NCBI GenBank assembly: GCA_017395505.1
Contig: JAFPUH010000025.1
Coordinates: 1-42,257 of the forward strand
Reading direction: 5' to 3'
Source of the DNA: Kiritimatiellia bacterium
GTDB lineage: Bacteria > Verrucomicrobiota > Kiritimatiellia > RFP12 > UBA1067
Length of the DNA stretch: 42,257 nucleotides
Part shown: positions 21,331 to 30,150 of the stretch, piece by piece
How positions within the stretch are numbered: position 1 is the first letter of the stretch
How the letters are laid out: each line of letters opens with the position of its first letter
Made by a program: the position numbers and the translations under genes
Notes under the pieces: generated by a model
Told to the model about the DNA's origin: nothing
Database searches by the model: none
The model's input: only the letters and a program-made list of their open reading frames with translations

Positions 21331-23403
21331 ATGAGCGCAGATCTGTCCAAGGTAAGAAACATAGGCATCGTCGCCCACATCGACGCGGGCAAGACGACGA
21401 CCACCGAACGCATACTCTTCTACACCGGCAAGATACACAAGCACGGCGATGTGCATGACGGCAACACCACTACCGACTTCATGATCCAGGAGCGCGAACG
21501 CGGCATAACCATCCAGTCCGCCGCGATCTCCTGCGAGTGGTCCGGCTACGCCATCAACATAATCGACACCCCCGGCCATGTGGACTTCACGATGGAGATC
21601 GAGCGCTCGCTGCGCGTACTTGACGGTGCCGTCTGCGTGTTCTGCGCCGTCGGCGGCGTCCAGCCGCAGAGCGAGACCGTCTGGCGTCAGGCCGACCGCT
21701 ACAACGTGCCGCGCGTCGCTTTCGTGAACAAGATGGACCGCATGGGCGCCGACTTCCAGCGCGTCGTCGACGAGCTTCGCAACAAGCTGAAGGCGAATGC
21801 GTGTCCGGTAGAGCTGCCGATCGGCCGCGAAGAGGGCTTCAAGGGCGTAATCGACCTTCTTCAGATGAAGGGGATCGTCTACGACGAGGCTACCGAGGGC
21901 AAGAAGTTCACTGTCGGCGAGATTCCGCCGGAGCTGAAGGACGATGCGGAGCTCGCCCGCGCCGAGCTGGTCGAGAAGGTGGCCGACCTCGACGAAGGCG
22001 TGATGGAGGCGTTTCTCGAAAAGGGCGACCTCTCGAACGAAGAGCTCGTGCCGGCCATTCGCCGTCTCGTGGTCGCCGGCAAATTCGTTCCCGTGCTTTG
22101 CGGAACCTCCCTGCGCGACAAGGGCGTGCAGCCGCTTCTGGACGCGATAGTCGCCTATCTGCCTTCGCCCAACGACCGTCCGCCCGTCGAGGCGACTGAC
22201 CTCAAGAGCGGCGAGAAGGTTACGCGCCGCCAGGAGGACGGCGAGCTTCTGACTTCGCTCGTCTTCAAGATCGCGACAGATCCCTACGTCGGGCGTCTCT
22301 TCTTCGTAAGGGTCTACGGCGGCGTCCTCAAGAAGGGCGCGAACGCCTACAATCCCCGCACAAAGAAGCGCGAGCGCATAATGAAGATCGTTCGCCTCTT
22401 CGCCGACGACCAGATCGAGGTCGACGAGCTCCACGCCGGCGACATCGGCGCAGTGGTCGGCCTCAAGGAGTGCACGACTGGCGATACCCTCTGCTCCGAG
22501 ATGAAGCCGTGCTACCTTGAGCGCATAACCGCGCCGCAGCCCGTCATGTTCATGGCCATCGAGCCAAAGTCGAGCGCCGACAAGGACAAGCTCGTGGAGT
22601 CCATGAAGGCTCTCGCGGCTGAAGACCCGACATGCCAGTTCCGCGAGGACGGCGAGACTGGCCAGACCATACTTTCCGGCATGGGCGAGCTTCACCTCGA
22701 GATCCTCGTCGACCGTCTTAAGCGCGAATTCAAGTGCGCGGCGAATACGGGCAAGCCGATGGTGAGCTATCTCGAGACCGTCACGACGCCCGCTCTCAAG
22801 AACTTCATGTTCGACCGCGAACTTGGCGGCAAGCGCCACGCCGTCGAGCTCAAGATCGAGGTGCGTCCTCTCGAGCGCGGCAAGGGTCGCGTCATCTCGC
22901 TTTCGCGCGAGTTCAGGAACCTCGTTCCCGACAAGCACCTTCAGGAGTGCGTCGAGCAGGGGCTTCTCGACGGCGTCACGACCGGCGTTCTCGCCCGCTA
23001 CCCGATGACCGACATATCGGTCGAGTGCCTCTCGGCGACGATCGTCGACCCCGAGGTGTCCGACGAGGTGGCGTTCAGGTCCGCGGCGATGATGGGCTTC
23101 CGCGAGGCTGCCGAGGCCGCCGCGCCGGAGTTTCTCGAGCCGATCATGAAGCTCGAGATAACTACGCCGCCGGAATCCGTCGGCGAGATTCTCGGCGACC
23201 TCAACGCGCGCCGCGGCAACGTGCTCGACATGGATATGCGCGGCGACCTTCAGATAATCCACGCCCGCGTGCCCATGGCCCAGATGTTCGGCTATGCGAC
23301 GGCTATCCGCTCGCTTACGAAGGGACGCGCCGGGTATTCGATGGAGCCGGACATGTTCGAGCTTGCGCCCAAGAACGTGCGCGAGGATATTTTAAGCAGA
23401 TAA
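21331..23403 (+). CDS. fusA: Elongation factor G
   Basis: 690 residues, full EF-G length. The GTPase domain has [19 protein letters not shown] (G1), the switch [21 protein letters not shown] (G3) and [10 protein letters not shown] (G4). Domain II follows from about 285, with domain III to V motifs ([55 protein letters not shown]). It catalyses translocation on the ribosome and, in some paralogues, recycling. It stands apart from the usual rpsL-rpsG-tuf cluster. Its own extended -10 promoter predicts a leaderless mRNA, which is unusual for such a highly expressed protein. Confidence 0.97.
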   Translation: MSADLSKVRNIGIVAHIDAGKTTTTERILFYTGKIHKHGDVHDGNTTTDFMIQERERGITIQSAAISCEWSGYAINIIDTPGHVDFTMEIERSLRVLDGAVCVFCAVGGVQPQSETVWRQADRYNVPRVAFVNKMDRMGADFQRVVDELRNKLKANACPVELPIGREEGFKGVIDLLQMKGIVYDEATEGKKFTVGEIPPELKDDAELARAELVEKVADLDEGVMEAFLEKGDLSNEELVPAIRRLVVAGKFVPVLCGTSLRDKGVQPLLDAIVAYLPSPNDRPPVEATDLKSGEKVTRRQEDGELLTSLVFKIATDPYVGRLFFVRVYGGVLKKGANAYNPRTKKRERIMKIVRLFADDQIEVDELHAGDIGAVVGLKECTTGDTLCSEMKPCYLERITAPQPVMFMAIEPKSSADKDKLVESMKALAAEDPTCQFREDGETGQTILSGMGELHLEILVDRLKREFKCAANTGKPMVSYLETVTTPALKNFMFDRELGGKRHAVELKIEVRPLERGKGRVISLSREFRNLVPDKHLQECVEQGLLDGVTTGVLARYPMTDISVECLSATIVDPEVSDEVAFRSAAMMGFREAAEAAAPEFLEPIMKLEITTPPESVGEILGDLNARRGNVLDMDMRGDLQIIHARVPMAQMFGYATAIRSLTKGRAGYSMEPDMFELAPKNVREDILSR

Positions 23404-23417
23404 GGGGAGATACGGCC

Positions 23418-24422
23418 ATGCTGACTTGGATGGACAGCCTGAGAGGGCGCTCGCTGATGCGCCTTACGTCATTCACCGACGAGGAGATGCTCAACCTCAT
23501 AGACCTCGCGGCGCAGCTCAAGGCCCGCCGCAAGGCGGGTGTGCGCGGAGACCTGCTGAAGCGCAAGAACATCGCCCTCATTTTCGAGAAGAGCTCCACG
23601 AGAACGCGCAACTCGTCCATCATCGCAGCCCGCGACGAGGGCGGCGGCGCGGAGTATCTCACCCGTCCCGACATACATTTCGGCAAGAAGGAGAGCGTCA
23701 AGGATACCGCCCGCGTGCTCGGCCGCATATACGACGGAATCCTCTTCCGCGGCTTCGCCCAGAAGACGTGCGAGGAGCTTGCGGAGTATTCCGGCGTGCC
23801 GGTCTGGAACGGTCTCACCGACGACTACCATCCGACGCAGATATTCGCCGACTTCCTTACGATAAAGGAGACCTTCGGCGACCTCAAGGACTGCACCGTC
23901 GCGTATGTGGGAGACGGACGCAACAACGTCGCCAACTCCCTCATGATGGGCTGCGCGAAGGCCGGCATCCGCTACATCTGCTGCACGCCTAAGGAGCTTT
24001 GGCCTGACGAGGCGATACTCGCCGAGGCCGACGAGGTCGCCAAGCGCAACGGCGTCGACATCCGCGTATTCGACGATCCCGTAAAGGGCGTGAAGGGCGC
24101 GAACGTGCTCTATACCGACGTCTGGGTGTCGATGGGCGAGGAGTCGAAGACGGCAGAGCGGATCAAGATGCTTCGTCCCTACCAGATCAACATGGACCTC
24201 ATGCGCGCAACGGGCAACATCGACGGCAAGCTGATGTTCCTTCACTGCCTGCCGGCCTTCCACGACTTCAACACCGAAGTCACCAAGGATTCCGGTGCGC
24301 TCGAGGTGACCGACGAGGTTTTCGAGTCGAAGTATTCCAAGGTCTTCGACGAGTCCGAGAACAGGATGCACACAATCAAGGCGCTTTTCGTTTCGGCCCT
24401 CTGCGACAGGGCGGCCGTCTGA
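23418..24422 (+). CDS. argF: Ornithine carbamoyltransferase
   Basis: 334 residues, standard for the family. The carbamoyl-phosphate site EKSSTRTRNSS, the GLTDDYHPTQ motif, the ornithine-binding stretch TDVWVSMGEESKT and the catalytic FLHCLPAFHD are all visible. It makes citrulline from ornithine and carbamoyl phosphate. No other arginine genes are nearby, and residues resemble both anabolic ArgF/ArgI and catabolic ArcB proteins, so the direction in vivo is open. It follows fusA by 14 bp with a GGGGAG site and is probably in the fusA transcript. The true start is the ATG at 23418, since the open frame upstream lies inside fusA. Confidence 0.93.
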   Translation: MLTWMDSLRGRSLMRLTSFTDEEMLNLIDLAAQLKARRKAGVRGDLLKRKNIALIFEKSSTRTRNSSIIAARDEGGGAEYLTRPDIHFGKKESVKDTARVLGRIYDGILFRGFAQKTCEELAEYSGVPVWNGLTDDYHPTQIFADFLTIKETFGDLKDCTVAYVGDGRNNVANSLMMGCAKAGIRYICCTPKELWPDEAILAEADEVAKRNGVDIRVFDDPVKGVKGANVLYTDVWVSMGEESKTAERIKMLRPYQINMDLMRATGNIDGKLMFLHCLPAFHDFNTEVTKDSGALEVTDEVFESKYSKVFDESENRMHTIKALFVSALCDRAAV

Positions 24423-24443
24423 GCGCAGGCAAAGGAGCTTGTC

Positions 24444-26333
24444 ATGGCTAACTATCCCGATTGGAGCAAATTCACCCCTGAATCCGCCGCGGCGGAGCTG
24501 CCCGGCCTCATCGACGCGGCCGAAGCCGCGGTAAAGGCCGTCGAGGCCGATTCCTCGACCGACTACGAAAGCTTCGTGTGGAAGCTCGACGACGCGACGC
24601 GCGAACTCTGGCACGTCTGGGGACGCGTCTGCCACATGCTTGGCGTGATGAACAGCGACGCGTGGCGCAAGGTCGAGCAGGACTTCCAGCCGAAGATCGT
24701 CGAGTTCTCGCTCAGGGTTTCGCAGTCGCCCGCGATCTACGCGAGGTCGAAGGCTGTGTATGCCGCGCTCGAATCCGCCGCGAAGGGCGGGGCGGCGGTT
24801 CCGTCCGTTCGCCTTCGCATAGTCGAGAAGATGATACAGGGCGCGGAGCTGGCGGGCGTCGGCCTCGAGGGCGAAAAGAAGACGCGCTTCAACGAGATCC
24901 AGGCGGAGCTTGCGAAGCTCGGCGCCGATTTCGCGAACGCCGTGATCGACGCGACGGCCGCCTTCAAGTACGAGAAGGACGGCAAGACCTACACCATCGA
25001 CGACGCGAACTACATCGAGACGATGAAGCATTGCGCCGACCGCGAGGTGCGCGAGAGGCTCTGCCGCGCCCGCTCGACCCGCGCGCCGGAGAACGCCGAT
25101 CGCATCGCCAAGCTCCTCAAGCTGCGCCGCGAGTGCGCCGAGCTGCTCGGGTTCTCGAACTACGCCGACCTTTCGCTCGCTACGAAGTGCGCGCCGTCCG
25201 TCGCCGCCGTCCTCAAGATGATAGACGATCTCGACGCGGCGACCGTGACGATCGCCAAGGACGAGGATGTCGAGCTCGCCACCGTGCAGGATGCCGGCGC
25301 GGGCGAGGTTCAGCCCTGGGACATCACCTACCTCTCCGAGAAGCTCCGCGAGAAGAAGTATTCCTACAGCGAGGAGGAGCTCAAGCGCCACTTCGAGTTC
25401 GCCGACGTCCTGAAGGGACTCTTCAAGATGGCGAAATTCCTCTTCGGCGTCGATGTCGAGGAGGTCGTCGGCGAGGCCAAACCGTCCGTCTGGCACCCCG
25501 ACGTGCGCTTCTTCGCCGTCAAGGAGGAGGGACGCGAGATCGCCCATTTCTACCTCGACCCCTACGTTCGCACAGGGCTCAAGCAGGGCGGCGCGTGGAT
25601 GAACGAGCTCTGCAACCGCGTCGAGCATCTCGGCCTTCTGCCGCTTTCGCTCATCGTGCTCAACTACAAGCTGCCGGACGAGAACGGCAAGACCTACATG
25701 CCGATGCGCGATGTCGAGACGCTCTTCCACGAGTTCGGCCATGCGCTGCAGTGCATGCTCACCCGCGTCGAGGAGGAGGACGCCGCCGGCATCAGCCTCG
25801 TCGAGTGGGACGCCGTCGAAGTCGCGAGCCAGTTCATGGAGAACTGGTGCCTTGACGACCGCACAGGAATCGAGCTGCCCGCCGACCTCAAGGCGAAGGT
25901 GATCGCGGCGAAGAACTTCCGCGCGGCCTCGGCCTGCCGTCGCCAGCTCGCCCTCGCCAAGACCGACCTCTCGCTGCACATCGCGGACGAGGTCGCCGAC
26001 GCGAACGCCGTAAAGACCGAGACCTTCGCCCACTTCGGAATGCCTGTCGTTCCCGAGGACATCTTCCTTTGCGGCTTCACCCACATCTTCAGCGGCGGCT
26101 ACTCGGCCGGATACTACGGCTACAAGTGGAGCGAGGTGATGAGCGCCGACTGCTACGGCGCGTTCGAGGAGGCCGGCCTCGCCGACGACGGCGCCATGCA
26201 GTCGCTCGGCATGAAGTACCGCGAGACCGTTCTCGGCCTCGGCGGCAGCGTCAACGCGCTCGAGGTCTTCCGCAAGTTCAGGGGACGCGCCCCTGAGATA
26301 GATGCTTTGCTGCGCCAGCAGGGCCTCAAGTGA
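24444..26333 (+). CDS. M3-family zinc oligopeptidase (oligopeptidase A/thimet type)
   Basis: 629 residues, slightly shorter than E. coli PrlC (about 680). The long helical N-terminal half is followed by the catalytic HEFGH at residues 429-433 within VETLFHEFGHALQCM, with the downstream Glu in VEWDAVEVASQFMENW as third zinc ligand. The C-terminal segment FSGGYSAGYYGYKWSEV is characteristic of M3 peptidases. It degrades short peptides in the cytoplasm, including those released from signal peptides or proteases. AAGGAG lies before the ATG, 22 bp after argF. Its stop overlaps the rsmE start. Confidence 0.93.
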   Translation: MANYPDWSKFTPESAAAELPGLIDAAEAAVKAVEADSSTDYESFVWKLDDATRELWHVWGRVCHMLGVMNSDAWRKVEQDFQPKIVEFSLRVSQSPAIYARSKAVYAALESAAKGGAAVPSVRLRIVEKMIQGAELAGVGLEGEKKTRFNEIQAELAKLGADFANAVIDATAAFKYEKDGKTYTIDDANYIETMKHCADREVRERLCRARSTRAPENADRIAKLLKLRRECAELLGFSNYADLSLATKCAPSVAAVLKMIDDLDAATVTIAKDEDVELATVQDAGAGEVQPWDITYLSEKLREKKYSYSEEELKRHFEFADVLKGLFKMAKFLFGVDVEEVVGEAKPSVWHPDVRFFAVKEEGREIAHFYLDPYVRTGLKQGGAWMNELCNRVEHLGLLPLSLIVLNYKLPDENGKTYMPMRDVETLFHEFGHALQCMLTRVEEEDAAGISLVEWDAVEVASQFMENWCLDDRTGIELPADLKAKVIAAKNFRAASACRRQLALAKTDLSLHIADEVADANAVKTETFAHFGMPVVPEDIFLCGFTHIFSGGYSAGYYGYKWSEVMSADCYGAFEEAGLADDGAMQSLGMKYRETVLGLGGSVNALEVFRKFRGRAPEIDALLRQQGLK

Positions 26334-27043
26334 ACAGGATCCTCTTCGAGAAGGGGGAGATATCCCGCGGCGTCGCCACGTTCGGCGGCGTCCGCGCAGA
26401 GCATGTTCTCAAGGTCCTTCACGGCGAAGTCGGACAGCTTCTCAAGACCGGCGAGGTCGACGGACCGATCGGAACCGGCGAGATAACGGCGATAGAAGAC
26501 GGCCTTGTGACCGTGCGCCTTAAGCACGATGCCGAGGCGCTCGCGCCGTGGGTGGACTTGATTCTCGCCCCGCCTCGTCCAAGGGTGATGAAGCGCCTCC
26601 TGCCGCAGCTCGCGTCGCTTGGCGTCGGGCGCATAGTGCTCGTCGGCGCGAAGAAGGTCGAGAAGGATTTCTGGGGCGCTACGCTTCTCAAGGAGGAGAT
26701 ATACCGTCCTCTTCTCATCGACGGGCTTATGCAGGCCGGCACTACGGCGCTTCCGACGATTTCCACAGTGCGAAGCTTCCGCAAATGGCTGCGCGAAGAT
26801 CTCGACCGGGAGTTTTCGACATCGCGCCGAATCGTCGCCCATCCGTATGGAGCGGATTGCAGGCCGGAGCGCGCAGAAAAGTCCGGCAGGCTTCTTCTTG
26901 CCGTCGGACCGGAGGGCGGCTGGACCGATGAAGAGGTTGCGCTTTTGGAGGAGAAGGGCTTTTCGCGCTACTCCCTCGGCCCGCGCATCCTTCGCACCGA
27001 TACAGCCGTCGTCGCCCTCTTCGCAAGGCTTCAATCCGTCTGA
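26330..27043 (+). CDS. rsmE: 16S rRNA m3U1498 methyltransferase
   Basis: 237 residues. An N-terminal PUA-like domain is followed by a SPOUT methyltransferase fold with the knot motifs LLLAVGPEGGWTDEEV and YSLGPRILRTDTAVVALF, which bind S-adenosylmethionine. RsmE methylates U1498 in the decoding region of the small subunit. The GTG start overlaps the M3 peptidase TGA (GTGA). This is the last gene with the host-like GC-rich codon pattern before the junction region; it has no clear terminator, although CTCTCCG and CGGAGAG arms with a long loop lie just after it (about 27050-27095). Confidence 0.94.
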   Translation: MNRILFEKGEISRGVATFGGVRAEHVLKVLHGEVGQLLKTGEVDGPIGTGEITAIEDGLVTVRLKHDAEALAPWVDLILAPPRPRVMKRLLPQLASLGVGRIVLVGAKKVEKDFWGATLLKEEIYRPLLIDGLMQAGTTALPTISTVRSFRKWLREDLDREFSTSRRIVAHPYGADCRPERAEKSGRLLLAVGPEGGWTDEEVALLEEKGFSRYSLGPRILRTDTAVVALFARLQSV

Positions 27044-27395
27044 TTTCTCTGCTCTCCGCCGATTGATTTTCAGCACGCAGGGGCAGACGGAGAGGGTGTT
27101 GGCGCCTTCACTGAACTGATTCTTAGACTTAATTTTCATTTTTGTTTTCCTTTGCTTGTTTTTTGATTGTTTGAGAAGAAGAGGGTTGCATACGCGGTAT
27201 GGGTGTCATGCTCGAAGCTGTGCATGCCCCTACATAATCCAATCCAAGATTTCGGCGTTCTTGTCCAAAAAAATTTTCAAGAATTTTTCAAGCCTCGCGC
27301 GCGCCCGCGTTTTGTTGTTGTTTGTTTCTTGGGGTTTCTTCTTATAAGGGGGTGTGGGGGATTTTCTTCTTTCCCTTCTTTAGTTCGTTGTATAC

Positions 27396-27445
27396 CAACT
27401 CCCAACTCACCCACTCCCCACTCCCAACTCCCAACTCACCCACTC
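27396..27445 (+). repeat. C-rich direct repeat, two copies
   Basis: Two identical 21-bp copies (27396-27416 and 27425-27445) lie 29 bp apart and are themselves built from CCCAACT and CCCACTC pieces. The stretch is almost free of G on this strand. It adjoins the palindrome array and marks the edge of the core region; no function is evident. Confidence 0.8.
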
Positions 27446-27472
27446 GCATCCACCGAGGCATCGCGTCAAACC

Positions 27473-27640
27473 CCTAGGACCCCAAGCCATTTTGACTTAA
27501 TCGCAAGACAATAAGGGTCCTAGGACTCAAGGCTTCAGACCCCTAGGACTTTGACCCCTTGGGTCCTAGGACTTCACCCCTCAAAGTCCTAGGACTTCAT
27601 ACCCCAAAGTCCTAGGGCTTTGCCCGCATGCTCGCCTAGG
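27473..27640 (+). repeat. Array of CCTAGG palindromes on a 23-bp pitch
   Basis: Seven CCTAGG sites start at 27473, 27519, 27542, 27565, 27588, 27611 and 27635. Steps are 46, 23, 23, 23, 23 and 24 bp, so one site is degenerate (expected at 27496, where CTTAAT is found). Most sites are extended palindromes of the AGTCCTAGGACT type. The intervening 11-13 bp share CCCC and CAAAG/CTTTG pieces but vary. The array ends 114 bp before the sigma-54 promoter of the AAA gene. It could be an operator array or a tandem repeat family; spacers are too short and too similar for CRISPR. Confidence 0.85.
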
Positions 27641-27753
27641 TGTTAGTGAGAACCTGCTGGCTTTCCATTGAGTGTGGTTTTAAGATTGGTCAGATTTTCA
27701 TCTGTGGTTGAATTTTGACCGCGTAAGGTGGTCTACTGCTGTTCTGCCTTGAT

Positions 27754-27770
27754 TTGGCACGGGTTGTGCT
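27754..27770 (+). promoter_or_regulatory. Sigma-54 (-24/-12) promoter for the AAA gene
   Basis: TTGGCACGGGTTGTGCT matches TGGCACG-N4-TTGC(T/A) with one change (GTGC for TTGC), and the invariant GG and GC are exactly 10 bp apart. Transcription should start near 27781, leaving a leader of about 25 nt with AGGAGG at 27791-27796. A sigma-54 activator is encoded immediately downstream of the gene it drives. Confidence 0.75.
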
Positions 27771-27805
27771 ATGCATATGTGCAACAATTCAGGAGGAACT
27801 GCAGT

Positions 27806-30046
27806 ATGCGAAAATTCAAGAACAATGTAAGTGAGGGATGGCTGATTAAGCAGGAGCTTCGGCTCTTTCGGAATTTCATGCGCAATTGGGACCGAGATGT
27901 TGATGATTGCGACTTCTTCGACATATTCGCCAATGGAAACTACACGAATGAAGTAGAGACAAAGGACATGCTAAAGAGGCATTTCTCGCTGGAGGAATTG
28001 GCGAAATGTGATAGTGTGTATCCGATATGCAGCAATGTCAGAAACGGCGAGACAGAGACAATAAGTGACATTCGCATACGATCTCAGTCCTTTGTGGATG
28101 GGCTGTTGCGCGAACTCTGGAATGGCGGTAAGATGTCGCGCACAAAGTGTCGCAGAATGCTCGAAGAATGGAGCAATGTAATTGAGCGCAGAAAGACTCG
28201 CGTTCGCGGAAAGAAGGACCAGATGGAGGAGCGATTCGATGAGATATGTCGCGTCCTCAAGCTAGATGATATTGAACGGGATATTCTAATATATTCAGCA
28301 GTGCGGATGATGACATGCTTTGACGATTTTCCTTCAAACTGCACAAATGGGCGCAATGAGCGGGCGATGTACTATGCGATGGCGATAGATTGTCCTTGTA
28401 GCGATGTTACGAAGGCGCTTTCTCCGAATGGCCGCCTGATGAAATACAAGGTTGTCGATAGAGACATTGATATTTGCCGTTCGAGCACCATCCGTAGGTT
28501 CATCGAAAGCGGCGACGGAAATATGCTTGAGGGTGAGTTCTATAAGAAGACGAGTGTGATTGACGCATTGCCGATGGATTACTACGGAAAGCTCGGGGAT
28601 GAACATGGCGGCATCATCAAGGATATGATTTCGTCCGCTGGAGTTGGGCGCGGGGTTAACATTCTATTGTACGGCGCTCCAGGCACCGGAAAGACGAGCT
28701 TCGCCAAGACGCTGGCCAAAGAACTTGGCAGAGAACTGTTCGAGATACGACAGGGCGACAGGGATGGAGAGAGCAACTCGCCTGCAAGCCGGATGTCCGG
28801 AATATGCATCTGCAACGAGCAGGTGCCGATAGATAAGAGTATCATACTGGTGGATGAGGCTGACCAGCTCTTAAGAACAAGCATTGATTTCCTCGCCGCG
28901 CTGTTTGGCGGCATGGGTGGCGCGAGCTCCGAGAAGGGGGTCATAAACTCGATTCTTGACGAGACGAAGGTGCCTACGATATGGATATCCAACGCGCCTG
29001 CAGAGGCGCTCGACGATTCTGTGCGGCGGCGATTCGACTATTCCATAAGATTCGAGAAGCTAGGGGGCCGCCAGCGCAAGGCAATATGGAGGAACAGCGT
29101 AGAGAAGCTCCATATGGAAAATCTGGTGCCTCTTGAGATGTCCGACACCCTTGCCCAGAAATACACAACCAACGCAGGGGGTATTGCAATGGTTCTTGAG
29201 AATGTTAAGCGCATGCGCCCTCGCAAGGACAAGGTTGCTTCGCTCATCGATCGCCTTATGAAACCTCATTGCGAACTAATGGGTGCAATACAGACGGACA
29301 ACAAGTTGCTGCCGTCGAAGGACTACTCGTTGGCGGGGCTCAACATAAAGGGTGACGTCGGGCTAGACCGCATTGTGGAGGCAGTGCGTCGCTTCCGCTC
29401 TGAGAAGGATGATGGAAGTGACCCAGACCGTCCTCGCATGAATCTTCTCTTGTGGGGCCCGCCTGGAACGGGTAAGACCGAGTTTGTCAAGCATCTTGGC
29501 AATACGCTAGACGCAAAGGTTTCCGTAAAGATGGGTAGCGATCTGCTGTCATGCTATGTTGGTATGACCGAGCATAATATAAAGAAAGCCTTCGCCGAAG
29601 CAGAGGCGGACGATTCGATATTGTTTCTGGACGAAATCGACGGGTTGGTTCAGGACCGTGCTGGAGCCGAAAAAAGCTGGGAAGTTTCGCAAGTCAATGA
29701 ACTGCTGCATCAGATGGAGAACTTCAAAGGCGTAATGGTGGGCGCGACTAACTTCATGGATAATCTCGACGCTGCCATAATGCGTCGCTTCACATTCAAG
29801 TTGCAGTTCGACTATCTGGATGCGGAAGGCAAGCGCCTTTTCTTCGAAAGGCTGTTCAAGGCCAAGCTTTCTGATTCTGAAGTTGGACGTCTTGTCGAGA
29901 TTCCGAATCTTGCACCTGGCGACTTTAGGACAGTCAGGCAGTCGCTGCACTATCTCGGCGGAGATGTAACGAATGCGATGCGACTTTCAGAGCTTGAAAA
30001 GGAGTGTTCCTTGAAGAAAGGTGGATGCAACCGCATAGGTTTCTGA
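27806..30046 (+). CDS. Tandem-AAA+ ATPase, function unknown
   Basis: 746 residues from the ATG at 27806 (AGGAGG 9 nt upstream; the open frame extends further but that part includes the promoter). The first ~250 residues are charged and helical, without a known motif. AAA domain 1: Walker A GAPGTGKT (290-297), Walker B IILVDEAD (Asp350, Glu351). AAA domain 2: Walker A GPPGTGKT (551-558), Walker B LFLDEID (Asp609, Glu610), then an arginine-rich AIMRRFTFKLQF segment. The architecture resembles Cdc48-like remodelling ATPases rather than ClpB. Codon use is less GC-biased than in the core genes. It is the first gene of the island and the only one directly beside the bEBP. A role in remodelling a damage or defence complex is plausible but inferred. 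Confidence 0.88.
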   Translation: MRKFKNNVSEGWLIKQELRLFRNFMRNWDRDVDDCDFFDIFANGNYTNEVETKDMLKRHFSLEELAKCDSVYPICSNVRNGETETISDIRIRSQSFVDGLLRELWNGGKMSRTKCRRMLEEWSNVIERRKTRVRGKKDQMEERFDEICRVLKLDDIERDILIYSAVRMMTCFDDFPSNCTNGRNERAMYYAMAIDCPCSDVTKALSPNGRLMKYKVVDRDIDICRSSTIRRFIESGDGNMLEGEFYKKTSVIDALPMDYYGKLGDEHGGIIKDMISSAGVGRGVNILLYGAPGTGKTSFAKTLAKELGRELFEIRQGDRDGESNSPASRMSGICICNEQVPIDKSIILVDEADQLLRTSIDFLAALFGGMGGASSEKGVINSILDETKVPTIWISNAPAEALDDSVRRRFDYSIRFEKLGGRQRKAIWRNSVEKLHMENLVPLEMSDTLAQKYTTNAGGIAMVLENVKRMRPRKDKVASLIDRLMKPHCELMGAIQTDNKLLPSKDYSLAGLNIKGDVGLDRIVEAVRRFRSEKDDGSDPDRPRMNLLLWGPPGTGKTEFVKHLGNTLDAKVSVKMGSDLLSCYVGMTEHNIKKAFAEAEADDSILFLDEIDGLVQDRAGAEKSWEVSQVNELLHQMENFKGVMVGATNFMDNLDAAIMRRFTFKLQFDYLDAEGKRLFFERLFKAKLSDSEVGRLVEIPNLAPGDFRTVRQSLHYLGGDVTNAMRLSELEKECSLKKGGCNRIGF

Positions 30047-30084
30047 TATAGGACTAAAAGCATATGATGAATGGTGCTCTTAAA

Positions 30085-30115
30085 TTGAGCATAGCGGTCA
30101 AAAATATGATACAAT
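30085..30115 (+). promoter_or_regulatory. Sigma-70-type promoter for the bEBP gene
   Basis: TATGATACAAT gives a -10 TACAAT at 30110-30115 with an extended TG, and TTGAGC at 30085-30090 could be a -35 with a long 19-bp spacer. It matches the TATGATATAAT pattern of the housekeeping promoters, so the activator is probably made constitutively. GAAGGAGGTGA follows before the ATG at 30151. Confidence 0.6.
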
Positions 30116-30150
30116 ATCCACCAGAGCAAATTCACGAAGGAGGTGAACTG

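Larger units (their letters stand above)
27044..27805 (+). other. Junction region without a convincing gene, between core and accessory DNA
   Basis: 762 bp. In order: a CTCTGCG-type repeat remnant read on the minus strand (about 27055-27105); a T-rich stretch (27120-27175); a dyad around GCATGC (about 27205-27235); an AT-rich patch with TTTTCAAGAATTTTTCAAG; CGCGCGCGCCCGCG followed by a T/G-rich tract; pyrimidine-rich DNA leading into C-rich direct repeats (27396-27445); the CCTAGG palindrome array (27473-27640); and the sigma-54 promoter (27754-27770). A 115-codon frame at 27167-27514 is low complexity and not credible. A minus-strand frame beginning at 27139 runs into rsmE antisense. Confidence 0.6.

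Noticed and set aside
23469..26084. Very long minus-strand open frame (871 codons), with others opposite fusA, greA and groEL
   Set aside because: They mirror GC-rich genes on the + strand with clear family matches; biased third positions create such shadows. Their proteins are Leu/Arg/Val-rich without motifs.
26153..27139. Minus-strand gene starting at 27139 (MKIKSKNQF...)
   Set aside because: It has an AAAGGA-like site and a plausible first 28 residues, but those overlap a repeat remnant and the frame then runs antisense through rsmE.
27167..27514. 115-codon frame in the junction region
   Set aside because: Composition follows the T-rich and C-rich repeats, no ribosome-binding site, no recognisable fold.
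27473..27640. CRISPR array
   Set aside because: Repeats are palindromic with 11-13 bp spacers that resemble one another; no cas genes nearby. The 22-bp array at 37029 fails for the same reasons.
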